Shown here: positions 25,705-34,104 of the stretch, one piece after another
How positions within the stretch are numbered: the stretch's first letter is position 1
How the letters are laid out: every line of letters starts with the position of its first letter
Source: BM003 sp963699835
Lineage (GTDB): Bacteria > Pseudomonadota > Gammaproteobacteria > Steroidobacterales > BM003
DNA length: 64,000 nucleotides
Direction: 5' to 3'
NCBI GenBank assembly: GCA_963699835.1
Contig: CAVOVJ010000004.1
Span: forward strand, 124,001-188,000
The notes under the pieces: generated by a model
Databases searched by the model: none
What the model saw: only the letters and a program-made list of their open reading frames with translations
What the model was told of the DNA's origin: nothing
Position numbers and translations under genes: made by a program

Positions 25705-27003
25705 TTACTCGGCAACGCCCCTTGCAGTTGGACCAGCCCGCGCCGGCACGCCGCCGTTCTCGAACAGCGCATAAACATACTGCAATTCGCCCTTGTTGTT
25801 GGACAGGAAACGAAAACCGGTGGCGGATGAGATTTGCGAATCGACGAAGTGTTCGAGTGTGCCGGTTTTACCCGAACGGGCAGCCTGCCAGTTCATGTAC
25901 AGCGTCCATGCGCGTTCGAGATACGAACGGTCGCCAGTCAACTTGTACGCAAATACCAGGCCATTGACCGGGGGTATCGCATTGACGCCATGCGGTGCCC
26001 CATCTCCGCCAGCGCTGATCGGCGCATTCGTCTCGACGTTGTAGCCCAGATGCAGGCGCAGGAAACCATTGTCGTCAAGCGGAATATCGCGGTAAAAGGT
26101 CGCCATATCGATCAGGCGCCGGCGTACGGCTGCCGCCCGCACGTCGCCTTCCGCGTCCAGCACCCGCCACGCATGCCACAACGCGTCCATCCAGATACCC
26201 ATGTGAAACGTGATCGAAATCCGCTCGCCGCGCTCGAATGCCCCCGGGCCGAGACGGCTGGACTTGTCGGTCGACGCGGCGCCGAGCCAGTACATGTTGC
26301 GTTCGCCATCCCAGTCAGGAGACTGCAACATGATGTCGATCACCTTGTCACGCCAAACCCTGTTGACGGGGGTGGCGGAGACCTCCGCGGCGCAAACGGC
26401 AAACCGCAACTGTCGCGCCCAGCGCCGGCCGCCGGCGCCGGACTTGAAGACCGGGTCGCCCGGGTTGACGACAAAATCCTCGGCGTTCCACGCGACCATT
26501 TCCGTGACGATACGGTCGATGACCTCGATCGCGGCGCGATCCGACTCGCCGCTTGCCCAATCGCACAGACCCCAACCGTAGAGATGGTCGTGATTGTAGG
26601 CGGCGTCTTTTTTCCACGCGCCGCCACCGACATAGGAATTTTTGAAAAACTCCGCGAGGTTTTGCGCCCGTCTGAACCAGGCCCGGGCGGCGTCGGGGTG
26701 CGTGCCCTCAAGACGGCGATACATCGAGTAGGCGGTCCACAGGTCGTCGCCTTCGGTTTGGGTATGGGTATTGGCAATTTCCGCCAGGCCAGTGAACTTG
26801 TCCAACCGCTTTTTCCCGTAACGTCCGTCCGCGATATGCGGATCGGCCGTGCGGCTATCGATGTCGCGGGCCTGGTACGCCGCCGCCTCATCGCCCCAGT
26901 CCGGCATCGGCGCCGGTGCCGCAAACACCACCTTTGCGCCAATGCACGCGAGTCCCGCTGCGGCGAGCGAAACGACAAGCCGACCGATTGGTGACAACGT
27001 CAT
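25705..27003 (-). CDS. Hypothetical secreted protein, helical-barrel-like
   Basis: The 432-residue product has a signal peptide (GRLVVSLAAAGLACIGAKVVFAA). The mature part is rich in repeated helical pairs with aromatic and acidic residues (DDLWTAYSMYRRLEG, YNHDHLYGWGLCDWASGE, ISITFHMGIWMDALWHAWRV), which suggests an alpha/alpha-toroid fold like glycoside hydrolases or polysaccharide lyases. I do not recognise the family, so no activity is assigned. The ATG at 27003 gives a typical signal peptide, unlike the longer frame starting at 27057. It is the last accessory gene before gmk and is divergent from it. Confidence 0.72.
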   Translation of the reverse strand: MTLSPIGRLVVSLAAAGLACIGAKVVFAAPAPMPDWGDEAAAYQARDIDSRTADPHIADGRYGKKRLDKFTGLAEIANTHTQTEGDDLWTAYSMYRRLEGTHPDAARAWFRRAQNLAEFFKNSYVGGGAWKKDAAYNHDHLYGWGLCDWASGESDRAAIEVIDRIVTEMVAWNAEDFVVNPGDPVFKSGAGGRRWARQLRFAVCAAEVSATPVNRVWRDKVIDIMLQSPDWDGERNMYWLGAASTDKSSRLGPGAFERGERISITFHMGIWMDALWHAWRVLDAEGDVRAAAVRRRLIDMATFYRDIPLDDNGFLRLHLGYNVETNAPISAGGDGAPHGVNAIPPVNGLVFAYKLTGDRSYLERAWTLYMNWQAARSGKTGTLEHFVDSQISSATGFRFLSNNKGELQYVYALFENGGVPARAGPTARGVAE

Positions 27004-27275
27004 TGGGCTTTTCCAGGCTCCATCACCAGCATTTTCGGCGCTTTGCGGGCCGCACACCAGTCTTGCGCTAGCGCAACAGCATTCAGCACCCGCAGACGCA
27101 TCGTTTTATGTCACGAATCAGCAACTGCAAAAGCCCGGCCACTGTGACACCCCCAGTCCGCAGCAAACCGGCTCCGGGTAGACAACGCGGAGCCGGACCG
27201 CTCAAACTTGGCGTTTATAACAACCGCCGGTCGCTTGCGCCGGGTCCTCCTCTACTGGTCCGAATTTCTGTCGCC

Positions 27276-27980
27276 ATGAGCCACCGCCCAAGTCAATCCG
27301 ACCCGAAGCCCGCACACGCCGCCAGCGCTATGGCCGGCGATGGTCACGCCTCCGATTGCGCGGCAACACCCGGCAAGCTGATCGTCGTATCAGCACCATC
27401 CGGCGCCGGAAAAACCTCGCTGGTGCACGCCTTGCTGGAGGCGGAGCCGGGGGTGCACCTGTCCGTCTCGCACACGACCCGCCCGCAGCGGCCGGGTGAG
27501 GTCGATGGCAAGGATTATTTCTTCGTCGACGTTCCGGCGTTTGAAGCTCTTGCCGCGAAAGGCGAGTTTCTCGAACACGCCCGGGTTTTTGACAACTTCT
27601 ACGGCACCGGCCGGACCCAGGTCGAACAGCAGCTGGAAGCGGGCACCAGCGTCGTGCTGGAGATCGACTGGCAAGGCGCGCAACAGGTACGAGCGGCGAT
27701 GCCCGCCTGCGTCAGCGTGTTCGTGTTGCCGCCGAGCCGCCTTGAGCTGGAGCGGCGCCTGCGCGGACGCGGCACCGACAGCGCCGCGGTCATTGCCCGG
27801 CGACTGGCCGATTCCGTCGATGACATGCGCCAGTGCGCCGCGTTCGACTACGTCGTCGTCAATGCCGATTTCGCGACCGCGGTCGCCGATCTCAGGCGCA
27901 TTGTGGCCGGCAACGCCGACGACTTGCGGACCGGGCGGGAAGAAATCCGCCACCTGCTGAGGGAGCTCCTCGCCACCTGA
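27276..27980 (+). CDS. gmk: Guanylate kinase
   Basis: Guanylate kinase phosphorylates GMP to GDP with ATP. The P-loop is in GKLIVVSAPSGAGKTSLVHAL and the GMP-binding segment in HTTRPQRPGEVDGKDYFFVD and EFLEHARVFDNFYGT. The ATG at 27276 gives 234 residues with an N-terminal extension of about 35 residues before the conserved GKLIVV; the ATG at 27330 would be shorter. It leads the gmk-rpoZ-spoT-ridA-recG series, the standard gammaproteobacterial order, but its usual upstream neighbour yicC is 15 kb away. Confidence 0.95.
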   Translation: MSHRPSQSDPKPAHAASAMAGDGHASDCAATPGKLIVVSAPSGAGKTSLVHALLEAEPGVHLSVSHTTRPQRPGEVDGKDYFFVDVPAFEALAAKGEFLEHARVFDNFYGTGRTQVEQQLEAGTSVVLEIDWQGAQQVRAAMPACVSVFVLPPSRLELERRLRGRGTDSAAVIARRLADSVDDMRQCAAFDYVVVNADFATAVADLRRIVAGNADDLRTGREEIRHLLRELLAT

Positions 27981-28063
27981 GTCGGTCCGACATGCTGGCG
28001 CCCGGCGGCGTTGTTGCTTTAAACTGCAGGTTTGCTGCCGCGCAGCATCCAAAGAGGTTTGTC

Positions 28064-28354
28064 ATGGCAAGAATTACAGTCGAGGACTGTCTTAGTAAAG
28101 TCGAGAATTGTTTCGACCTGGTATTGATCGCCGCCAAGCGCGCCCGCAGGCTCGCCAACGGCGCGGAAGCCCATGTTCCGTGGGAGAACGACAAGCCCAC
28201 GGTCGTCGCACTTCGCGAGATCGCCGAAGGCTTCGTCAACCGCGAGATTCTGCTGGAAGAAGATCAGTCCATGGAAGAACTGTTGGAACAGGAAGCCAGC
28301 GCCGCTTTCGAAAACCTGGAAGCCGGTCGTCCGCCTCTCGGAGAGCAGGTCTAG
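28064..28354 (+). CDS. rpoZ: RNA polymerase omega subunit
   Basis: Omega folds onto the beta-prime subunit of RNA polymerase and contributes to the ppGpp binding site. The 96-residue protein starts MARITVEDCLSKVENCFDLVLIAAKRARRL, diagnostic of the family, and includes NDKPTVVALREIAEG. The ATG at 28064 follows AAGAGGT. A longer frame upstream is not used. It lies between gmk and spoT in the conserved order and so sits beside the enzyme that makes and degrades ppGpp. Confidence 0.97.
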   Translation: MARITVEDCLSKVENCFDLVLIAAKRARRLANGAEAHVPWENDKPTVVALREIAEGFVNREILLEEDQSMEELLEQEASAAFENLEAGRPPLGEQV

Positions 28355-28375
28355 CGCAAGCCTGCCGCCCCCGCG

Positions 28376-30532
28376 ATGGATTACGCCGCTTCCTTCCTGG
28401 CCCGGTTGCCACGGGGGAAGCGATCCCTGGGGCTAAACAAACTCGTCTCCCGAATCGAGACCTACCTGTCCAAAGAGCAGGTGGACAAGGTCGTCGAGGC
28501 CTACGAATTTGGCGCGCGCGCTCACGAGGGGCAGAAACGCCACAGCGGTGAGCCGTACATCACGCACCCGGTAGCGGTAGCGACGATTCTCGCGGATTTG
28601 CATCTGGATATGCCGACGGTGATCGCGGCGTTGCTCCACGACGTGATTGAAGATACCGGTACCGCCAAGGGTGAGATCAGCAAGCTGTTCGGCGAAGAAG
28701 TGGCCAACATCGTCGACGGCGTCAGCAAACTCGACCAGCTCCGCTTTCGCAACCGCGAGGAGGCGCAGGCCGAGAGCTTCCGCAAAATGGTGCTGGCCAT
28801 GGCCGAGGACATTCGCGTGATCCTGGTCAAGCTCGCCGATCGCACCCACAACATGCAGACGCTCGGGGTCCTGCCACCGGCCAAGCGCCGCCGCATCGCC
28901 CGCGAAACGCTGGAAATCTATGCCCCGATCGCCAACCGGCTCGGCATAAACAGCATGCGTCTCGAACTCGAGGAACTCGGGTTCAAACACATGCACCCAC
29001 GCCGTTACCGCGTGCTCGAACGGGCGCTGCGCCGGGCCAAGGGGAGCCAGCGCCAGTTCCTGCGCCGGATCAGCTCACGTTTCGAGAGCACTCTCTCCGG
29101 TTCCAAAATCGAGGCGCGGGTCGAGAGCCGCGAGAAACATCTCTACAGCATTTACCGCAAGATGCAGACCAAGGGCCGCTCGCTGGCGGAGATCGTCGAC
29201 GTGTTCGGTTTTCGTGTCATCGTTGCCGACACCGACGACTGCTACCGCGCACTCGGCCTCGTTCATCATCTGTACAAGCCGATGCCGGGGCGGTTCAAGG
29301 ACTACATCGCGATCCCCCGGGTCAATGGCTACCAGTCGCTGCACACGACGTTGTTCGGTCCGAAAAGCATGCCCATCGAGGTCCAGATTCGAACCGAGGA
29401 CATGAACCGCGTGGCCGAGTCGGGCATCGCAGCGCACTGGCAGTACAAGCTCGGCGGCGCCACGGATGCCGCACCGCATACCCGCGCCCGCGAGTGGCTG
29501 AAGAACCTGATGGAGATCCAGGAGAACGACGATTCCGAGGAATTTCTCGAAAACATCAAGGTCGATTTGTTCCCGGACAAGGTCTACGTTTTCACGCCAA
29601 ACGGCGACATCAAGCGGTTGCCGAAAGGATCTACCTGCGTCGACTTCGCCTATGCCGTGCATACCGGCGTCGGCAACCGCTGCGTAGCGGCCAAGGTCGA
29701 TCGCCGGCTAGTGCCGCTGCGGACCCAGTTGCGCAACGGCCAGACTGTCGAAGTGATCACCGCGCGCGGCGCTACGCCGAATCCGTCGTGGGTGAATTTC
29801 GTGGTCACTGCAAAGGCCCGCACCGCGATCCGCCAGTTCCTGAAAACGATGCGCCGTACGGAGGCCGAGGATCTCGGGCGGCGCCTGCTCGATCATGCGC
29901 TCGGCGATTTTCAGACCTCGGTCAGAAAGCTCGGCAAGAAGCGCCTCAATGACCTTGTCGCTGAACTCGGCGTGGACAGCACGAAAACGTTGTTTGCCCA
30001 GATCGGCCTCGGCGAGCGACTCGCCCCGCTGGTGGCAAAACGCGCCGTGTTGCCCGAAGGCGGGCAGAGCAGCCCCGTCGAACACGACATGCCTCTCGAC
30101 ATCATCGGCACAGAAGGCATGGTCGTCAGCTACGCGCGCTGTTGCTTCCCGCTGCCCGGTGATCCGATCATCGGCTATCTCAGCGCCGGGCGTGGCATCG
30201 TGGTCCACCGCGACGATTGCGGCAACCTCGCGCAGTATCGCAAGCAACCGGAGAAATGGATCTCGGTGGACTGGAGCGAGTCGATTGACCGCGCGTTTAC
30301 CGTCGAGATCCGGGTAAAGGTCATCAACCGGGTCGGTGTTCTTGCCGCAGTCACGTCGCAGATTTCCGATCTGCAGACCAATATCGAGTCAGTGTCGATC
30401 GACGAGCGGGACGGCGACAGCTCCACGATTACGTTCCAGATACATGTAAAAAGCCGGCATCACCTCGGCAAGGTACTGCGCAGCCTGATGAGCATGCCCG
30501 AGGTGCTGCACGCGAGCCGCAAGGCCGCCTGA
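28376..30532 (+). CDS. spoT: Bifunctional (p)ppGpp synthetase/hydrolase SpoT
   Basis: SpoT makes and hydrolyses the alarmone (p)ppGpp. The intact 718-residue protein has the metal-dependent HD hydrolase domain (HSGEPYITHPVAVA, ALLHDVIEDT, KLADRTHNMQTL), so it can degrade ppGpp. The synthetase domain has FGFRVIVAD, RVNGYQSLHTTL and EVQIRTEDMNRVAESGIAAHW. A TGS domain (VYVFTPNGDIKRLPKGST), a zinc-finger-like helical region and a C-terminal ACT domain (INRVGVLAAVTSQISDLQ) follow. The ATG at 28376 is 21 bases after rpoZ. This is the long Rel/Spo form, with the HD motif favouring SpoT over RelA. Confidence 0.97.
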   Translation: MDYAASFLARLPRGKRSLGLNKLVSRIETYLSKEQVDKVVEAYEFGARAHEGQKRHSGEPYITHPVAVATILADLHLDMPTVIAALLHDVIEDTGTAKGEISKLFGEEVANIVDGVSKLDQLRFRNREEAQAESFRKMVLAMAEDIRVILVKLADRTHNMQTLGVLPPAKRRRIARETLEIYAPIANRLGINSMRLELEELGFKHMHPRRYRVLERALRRAKGSQRQFLRRISSRFESTLSGSKIEARVESREKHLYSIYRKMQTKGRSLAEIVDVFGFRVIVADTDDCYRALGLVHHLYKPMPGRFKDYIAIPRVNGYQSLHTTLFGPKSMPIEVQIRTEDMNRVAESGIAAHWQYKLGGATDAAPHTRAREWLKNLMEIQENDDSEEFLENIKVDLFPDKVYVFTPNGDIKRLPKGSTCVDFAYAVHTGVGNRCVAAKVDRRLVPLRTQLRNGQTVEVITARGATPNPSWVNFVVTAKARTAIRQFLKTMRRTEAEDLGRRLLDHALGDFQTSVRKLGKKRLNDLVAELGVDSTKTLFAQIGLGERLAPLVAKRAVLPEGGQSSPVEHDMPLDIIGTEGMVVSYARCCFPLPGDPIIGYLSAGRGIVVHRDDCGNLAQYRKQPEKWISVDWSESIDRAFTVEIRVKVINRVGVLAAVTSQISDLQTNIESVSIDERDGDSSTITFQIHVKSRHHLGKVLRSLMSMPEVLHASRKAA

Positions 30533-30566
30533 ATCCGCTCAACAGTCCCGCATGAGGTTGGCAGTC

Positions 30567-30953
30567 ATGACACGAGAACCCATCGCTACAGAACAAGCGC
30601 CGGCGGCAATCGGCAGTTATTCGCAAGCCATGCGTTGCGGCGATACCGTTTACCTCTCGGGGCAGATTCCGCTCGACCCCGCCACGATGACGCTGGTCGA
30701 GGACGGTCCCGAAGCCGCGATACGCCAGGTACTGGACAATCTTTCCGCAGTTGCGCGCGGCGCCGGCGGTACCCTTAACCACATCGCAAAACTCAACGTA
30801 TTCCTTGTCGATCTGGACGATTTCACCCTCGTCAACGAAATGATGGCCGAGTATTTCGAACAGCCCTTCCCGGCGCGTGCAGCGATCGGTGTGGCCGCGT
30901 TGCCCAAGGGTGCGCGGGTCGAAATGGACGCAATCATGGTGTTGCCGCAGTAA
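30567..30953 (+). CDS. ridA: RidA family reactive enamine/imine deaminase
   Basis: RidA hydrolyses reactive 2-aminoacrylate and related enamines released by PLP enzymes. The 128-residue protein has EQAPAAIGSYSQAM at the N terminus and the catalytic Arg in FPARAAIGVAALPKGARVEMDAI. The ATG at 30567 fits the family; an in-frame ATG lies five codons upstream at 30552. It sits between spoT and recG, its usual place in gammaproteobacteria. Confidence 0.95.
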   Translation: MTREPIATEQAPAAIGSYSQAMRCGDTVYLSGQIPLDPATMTLVEDGPEAAIRQVLDNLSAVARGAGGTLNHIAKLNVFLVDLDDFTLVNEMMAEYFEQPFPARAAIGVAALPKGARVEMDAIMVLPQ

Positions 30954-30979
30954 GGCCAGCGCGCACCGCAAGACATTCC

Positions 30980-33061
30980 GTGCCTGAACTTTCAGAACTT
31001 CCTGTCACGGCGCTCAGCGGCGTCGGCCCTGCGCTTGCAAAAAAACTCGAACGGCTTTCGATTACGACCGTTCAGGACCTGCTGTTTCTGCTGCCGCTGC
31101 GCTACGAGGACCGCACCCGGGTCGTGCCGATCGGCAGCGTCCGTCCCGGCCAACGCTGTGTCGTGGAGGGCGAGATCCAGTTGACTGAAGTCGTATTCCG
31201 GCGCCGGCGCATGCTTGCAAGCACTCTCAGTGACGGAACCGGCTGGTTGACGATGCGGCTGTTTCATTTCAGCCGCAGCCAGCAGGCTGCGCTTGCGCGG
31301 GGCACGCAGCTGCGCTGTTTCGGCGAGGTCCGCGGCATCCCGGGCAAGCTCGAGATGGTCCATCCCGAGTACAAACGCATTGGCGCGGGAAGCGGCATGG
31401 GGCTGGAGGAGACGCTGACACCGGTCTACCCGAGCACCGAGGGGATCCAGCAGGGACGGCTGCGCCGCCTAACGGATATCGCGCTGGATCTGCTGCAGCG
31501 TAACCCGCTGACCGACTGGCTCGGGCCGGCAACGGACGCGGCACCGGCGCGCCTGCCCACTCTCGATGCGGCGATCCGGCAACTGCACCGGCCACCCCTG
31601 GAGGCATCGCTTGAACAACTCGGCAGCGGGCGTCACCCGGCTCAGCGCCGCCTCGCTTTCGAGGAACTTCTGGCCCATCAGCTGAGTCTCCGCCAACTTC
31701 GCGCCCGCGCCCAGCAGGATGACGCGCCGCCACTCGATGTCGATGGCTCATTCCACAATCGATTCCTGAAAGCGCTGCCATTCACCCTGACCGGCGCCCA
31801 GCAAAGGGTCCTAAGGGAGATCGGAGCCGACATCGCGAAAGCGGTGCCGATGCTCAGGCTGTTACAGGGCGACGTCGGCTCGGGCAAAACGGTCGTTGCC
31901 GCCGCCGCGGCGCTTTGCGCCGTGGACAGTGGGATGCAGGCGGCGTTGATGGCGCCGACCGAACTGCTCGCCGACCAGCACCTGCAGACCCTTAGGGGCT
32001 GGCTGGACCCGCTCGGGGTCAAGCTCGCATGGCTGAGCAGCAGCGCGCGGGCAAGCGAGCGTAAGGCGGCGCTGGCGGCGCTCGCAAGTGGCGAGGCGCA
32101 GATTGCCGTCGGCACGCATGCACTGTTCCAGGAGGGGGTCGAATTCCGCAACCTGGCACTGGCCATTGTTGACGAGCAGCACCGATTCGGGGTCCACCAG
32201 CGCCTGCGGCTGCGCGAAAAAGGTCTCGCCAGCGGCACCGCGCCGCATCAGCTGATTATGTCGGCGACACCAATACCGCGAACGCTGGCGATGACGGCCT
32301 ATGCGGATCTGGACGTCTCGGTCATCGATGAGCGCCCGCCCGGACGCAAGCCGGTCACAACCGCGGTATTGCCGGCCGCGCGCCGGCCGGAGCTGATCAC
32401 GCGGGTCGCCGCGGCCTGTAGCAGCGGCCGCCAGGCTTACTGGGTGTGCCCGCTGATCGAGGAATCGGAGACGCTCGCGCGTCAGGCCGCCGAGGATATG
32501 GCTGCCAGTCTCGCCGACGCCTTACCCGAGCTGTCGGTCGGCCTGGTCCACGGACGAATGCGCGGCGAGGAAAAAGAGCGTGTCATGGCCACATTCAAAC
32601 GCGGCGACTGCGACCTGCTCGTAGCCACCACCGTGATCGAGGTCGGTGTGGATGTCGCCAACGCAACGCTGATGGTGATCGAAAACGCCGAAACCCTCGG
32701 ACTCGCGCAACTGCACCAGCTGCGCGGCCGGGTCGGGCGCGGTAGCGGTGAAAGCAGCTGCATTCTGCTCTATGAGCCGCCGCTGTCGGCGACCGCGCGG
32801 CGGCGCCTCGAAGTCATGCGTGAAACCGACGATGGTTTCGAGGTTGCGCGCCAGGATCTCGAACTCCGCGGGCCCGGCGAAGTGCTGGGTACCCGTCAGA
32901 CCGGGCTGATGCAACTGCGCGTTGCCGACCTGTTACGAGACATAGACCTGCTGCCCGCAGTACAGAAACGCGCCGACGCCACGATGCGCGACCAGCCGGA
33001 TGCGGTCGAGCCGCTCATCCGGCGCTGGATCGGCGTGGCGGAACGGTTTGGCCAGGTCTGA
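30980..33061 (+). CDS. recG: ATP-dependent DNA helicase RecG
   Basis: RecG reverses stalled replication forks and branch-migrates Holliday junctions. The 693-residue protein has the N-terminal wedge/OB domain (residues 1-150), the Walker A in LLQGDVGSGKTVVAAAAAL, the DEQH motif in LAIVDEQHRFGVHQRLRL, MSATPIPRTLAM, and motif VI in QLHQLRGRVGRGSGESSCILLY. The start is a GTG at 30980 that gives MPELSELPVTALSGVGPALAKKL. The frame is intact and of normal length. Confidence 0.97.
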   Translation: MPELSELPVTALSGVGPALAKKLERLSITTVQDLLFLLPLRYEDRTRVVPIGSVRPGQRCVVEGEIQLTEVVFRRRRMLASTLSDGTGWLTMRLFHFSRSQQAALARGTQLRCFGEVRGIPGKLEMVHPEYKRIGAGSGMGLEETLTPVYPSTEGIQQGRLRRLTDIALDLLQRNPLTDWLGPATDAAPARLPTLDAAIRQLHRPPLEASLEQLGSGRHPAQRRLAFEELLAHQLSLRQLRARAQQDDAPPLDVDGSFHNRFLKALPFTLTGAQQRVLREIGADIAKAVPMLRLLQGDVGSGKTVVAAAAALCAVDSGMQAALMAPTELLADQHLQTLRGWLDPLGVKLAWLSSSARASERKAALAALASGEAQIAVGTHALFQEGVEFRNLALAIVDEQHRFGVHQRLRLREKGLASGTAPHQLIMSATPIPRTLAMTAYADLDVSVIDERPPGRKPVTTAVLPAARRPELITRVAAACSSGRQAYWVCPLIEESETLARQAAEDMAASLADALPELSVGLVHGRMRGEEKERVMATFKRGDCDLLVATTVIEVGVDVANATLMVIENAETLGLAQLHQLRGRVGRGSGESSCILLYEPPLSATARRRLEVMRETDDGFEVARQDLELRGPGEVLGTRQTGLMQLRVADLLRDIDLLPAVQKRADATMRDQPDAVEPLIRRWIGVAERFGQV

Positions 33062-33187
33062 CCGGGCATGGTCAGCGCCGCGGTTTTAATCGACAATACC
33101 GCGCCCGGACCAGACCGATTCGCGGTCTCCCCGTGTGGCGCCCCGGCGCGGCGCGGCGGCAACCGGGTTGCAAAGGCGTAGCGCGCA

Positions 33188-34096
33188 ATGGCAAAAAGCG
33201 AAAGAGGGATTACCGGAGAAACCCTGCGCGGGCTGATCAAACAGCTCGGCGAATACGGCAGGCTGATGCGGCTGGACCGGCCGATCGGAATCCTGTTGCT
33301 GTTGTGGCCGACACTGTGGGCGCTGTGGATCTCGGGCGAGGGCCATCCGGACGAAACCGTCTTCGCGGTATTCGTTCTCGGTGTAATCGTGATGAGATCG
33401 GCCGGCTGTGTCGTCAACGACCTCGCGGACCGGGGCTTCGACCCGCATGTAAAACGCACAAGGGACCGGCCGCTCGCACTCGGTACGGTCAGCCTGGCAG
33501 AAGCGCTGTGCCTGTTCGCGGGGCTGATGCTGATCGCGTTCGGCCTGGTCCTGACCCAGAACCGGTTGACCATTACGCTGGCTTTTATCGGTGCGTTTCT
33601 CGCTGCGACGTATCCGTTTCTGAAACGCTTCACCTCGCTGCCGCAGCTCTATCTCGGGGCGGCGTTCGGCTGGGGTGTACCGATGGCGTTTGCCGCCCAG
33701 ACGGCGGCTTTGCCGCAGATCGCATGGCTGATGTTCCTGACCATCGTCGTGTGGGCAATCATCTATGACACGATGTATGCCATGGTCGACCGTGAGGACG
33801 ATATCAAGCTCGGACTGAGATCGACCGCAATCCTGTTCGATGAGGCGGACCGCTTCATCATCGGTGTGCTGCAGCTGATCTTGTTCGCCGGCCTGATGTT
33901 GCTTGCGCCGATGGCGGGGCTCGGGAAATGGTACTGGCTCGGGCTTGCCGGCGCGGCCATCGCCGCGATCTATCAGCAATTTCTCATTCGCGATCGCGAG
34001 CCGACACTGTGTTTCCGCGCCTTCCTGAACAACAACGCGCTCGGCGCCTCGGTGTTCGCCGGCATTGCGCTCGACTACTTGTTCCGCTCCGCCTGA
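33188..34096 (+). CDS. ubiA: 4-hydroxybenzoate octaprenyltransferase
   Basis: UbiA attaches the polyprenyl tail to 4-hydroxybenzoate in ubiquinone synthesis, an inner-membrane reaction. The 302-residue protein has about eight or nine membrane helices. Both Asp-rich motifs are present: NDLADRGFDPHVKRTRDRPLA (first) and YAMVDREDDIKLGLRSTA (second), which bind the prenyl diphosphate through Mg2+. It follows recG in the same direction after 126 bases; the partner ubiC is not in the window. Confidence 0.96.
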   Translation: MAKSERGITGETLRGLIKQLGEYGRLMRLDRPIGILLLLWPTLWALWISGEGHPDETVFAVFVLGVIVMRSAGCVVNDLADRGFDPHVKRTRDRPLALGTVSLAEALCLFAGLMLIAFGLVLTQNRLTITLAFIGAFLAATYPFLKRFTSLPQLYLGAAFGWGVPMAFAAQTAALPQIAWLMFLTIVVWAIIYDTMYAMVDREDDIKLGLRSTAILFDEADRFIIGVLQLILFAGLMLLAPMAGLGKWYWLGLAGAAIAAIYQQFLIRDREPTLCFRAFLNNNALGASVFAGIALDYLFRSA

Positions 34097-34104
34097 AACC
34101 GGGC

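Noticed and set aside
22568..27003. Complete defence island around the TIR gene
   Set aside because: The neighbours are a porin operon, an AI-2E permease and an unknown secreted protein; no restriction, CBASS or Thoeris partner is present.
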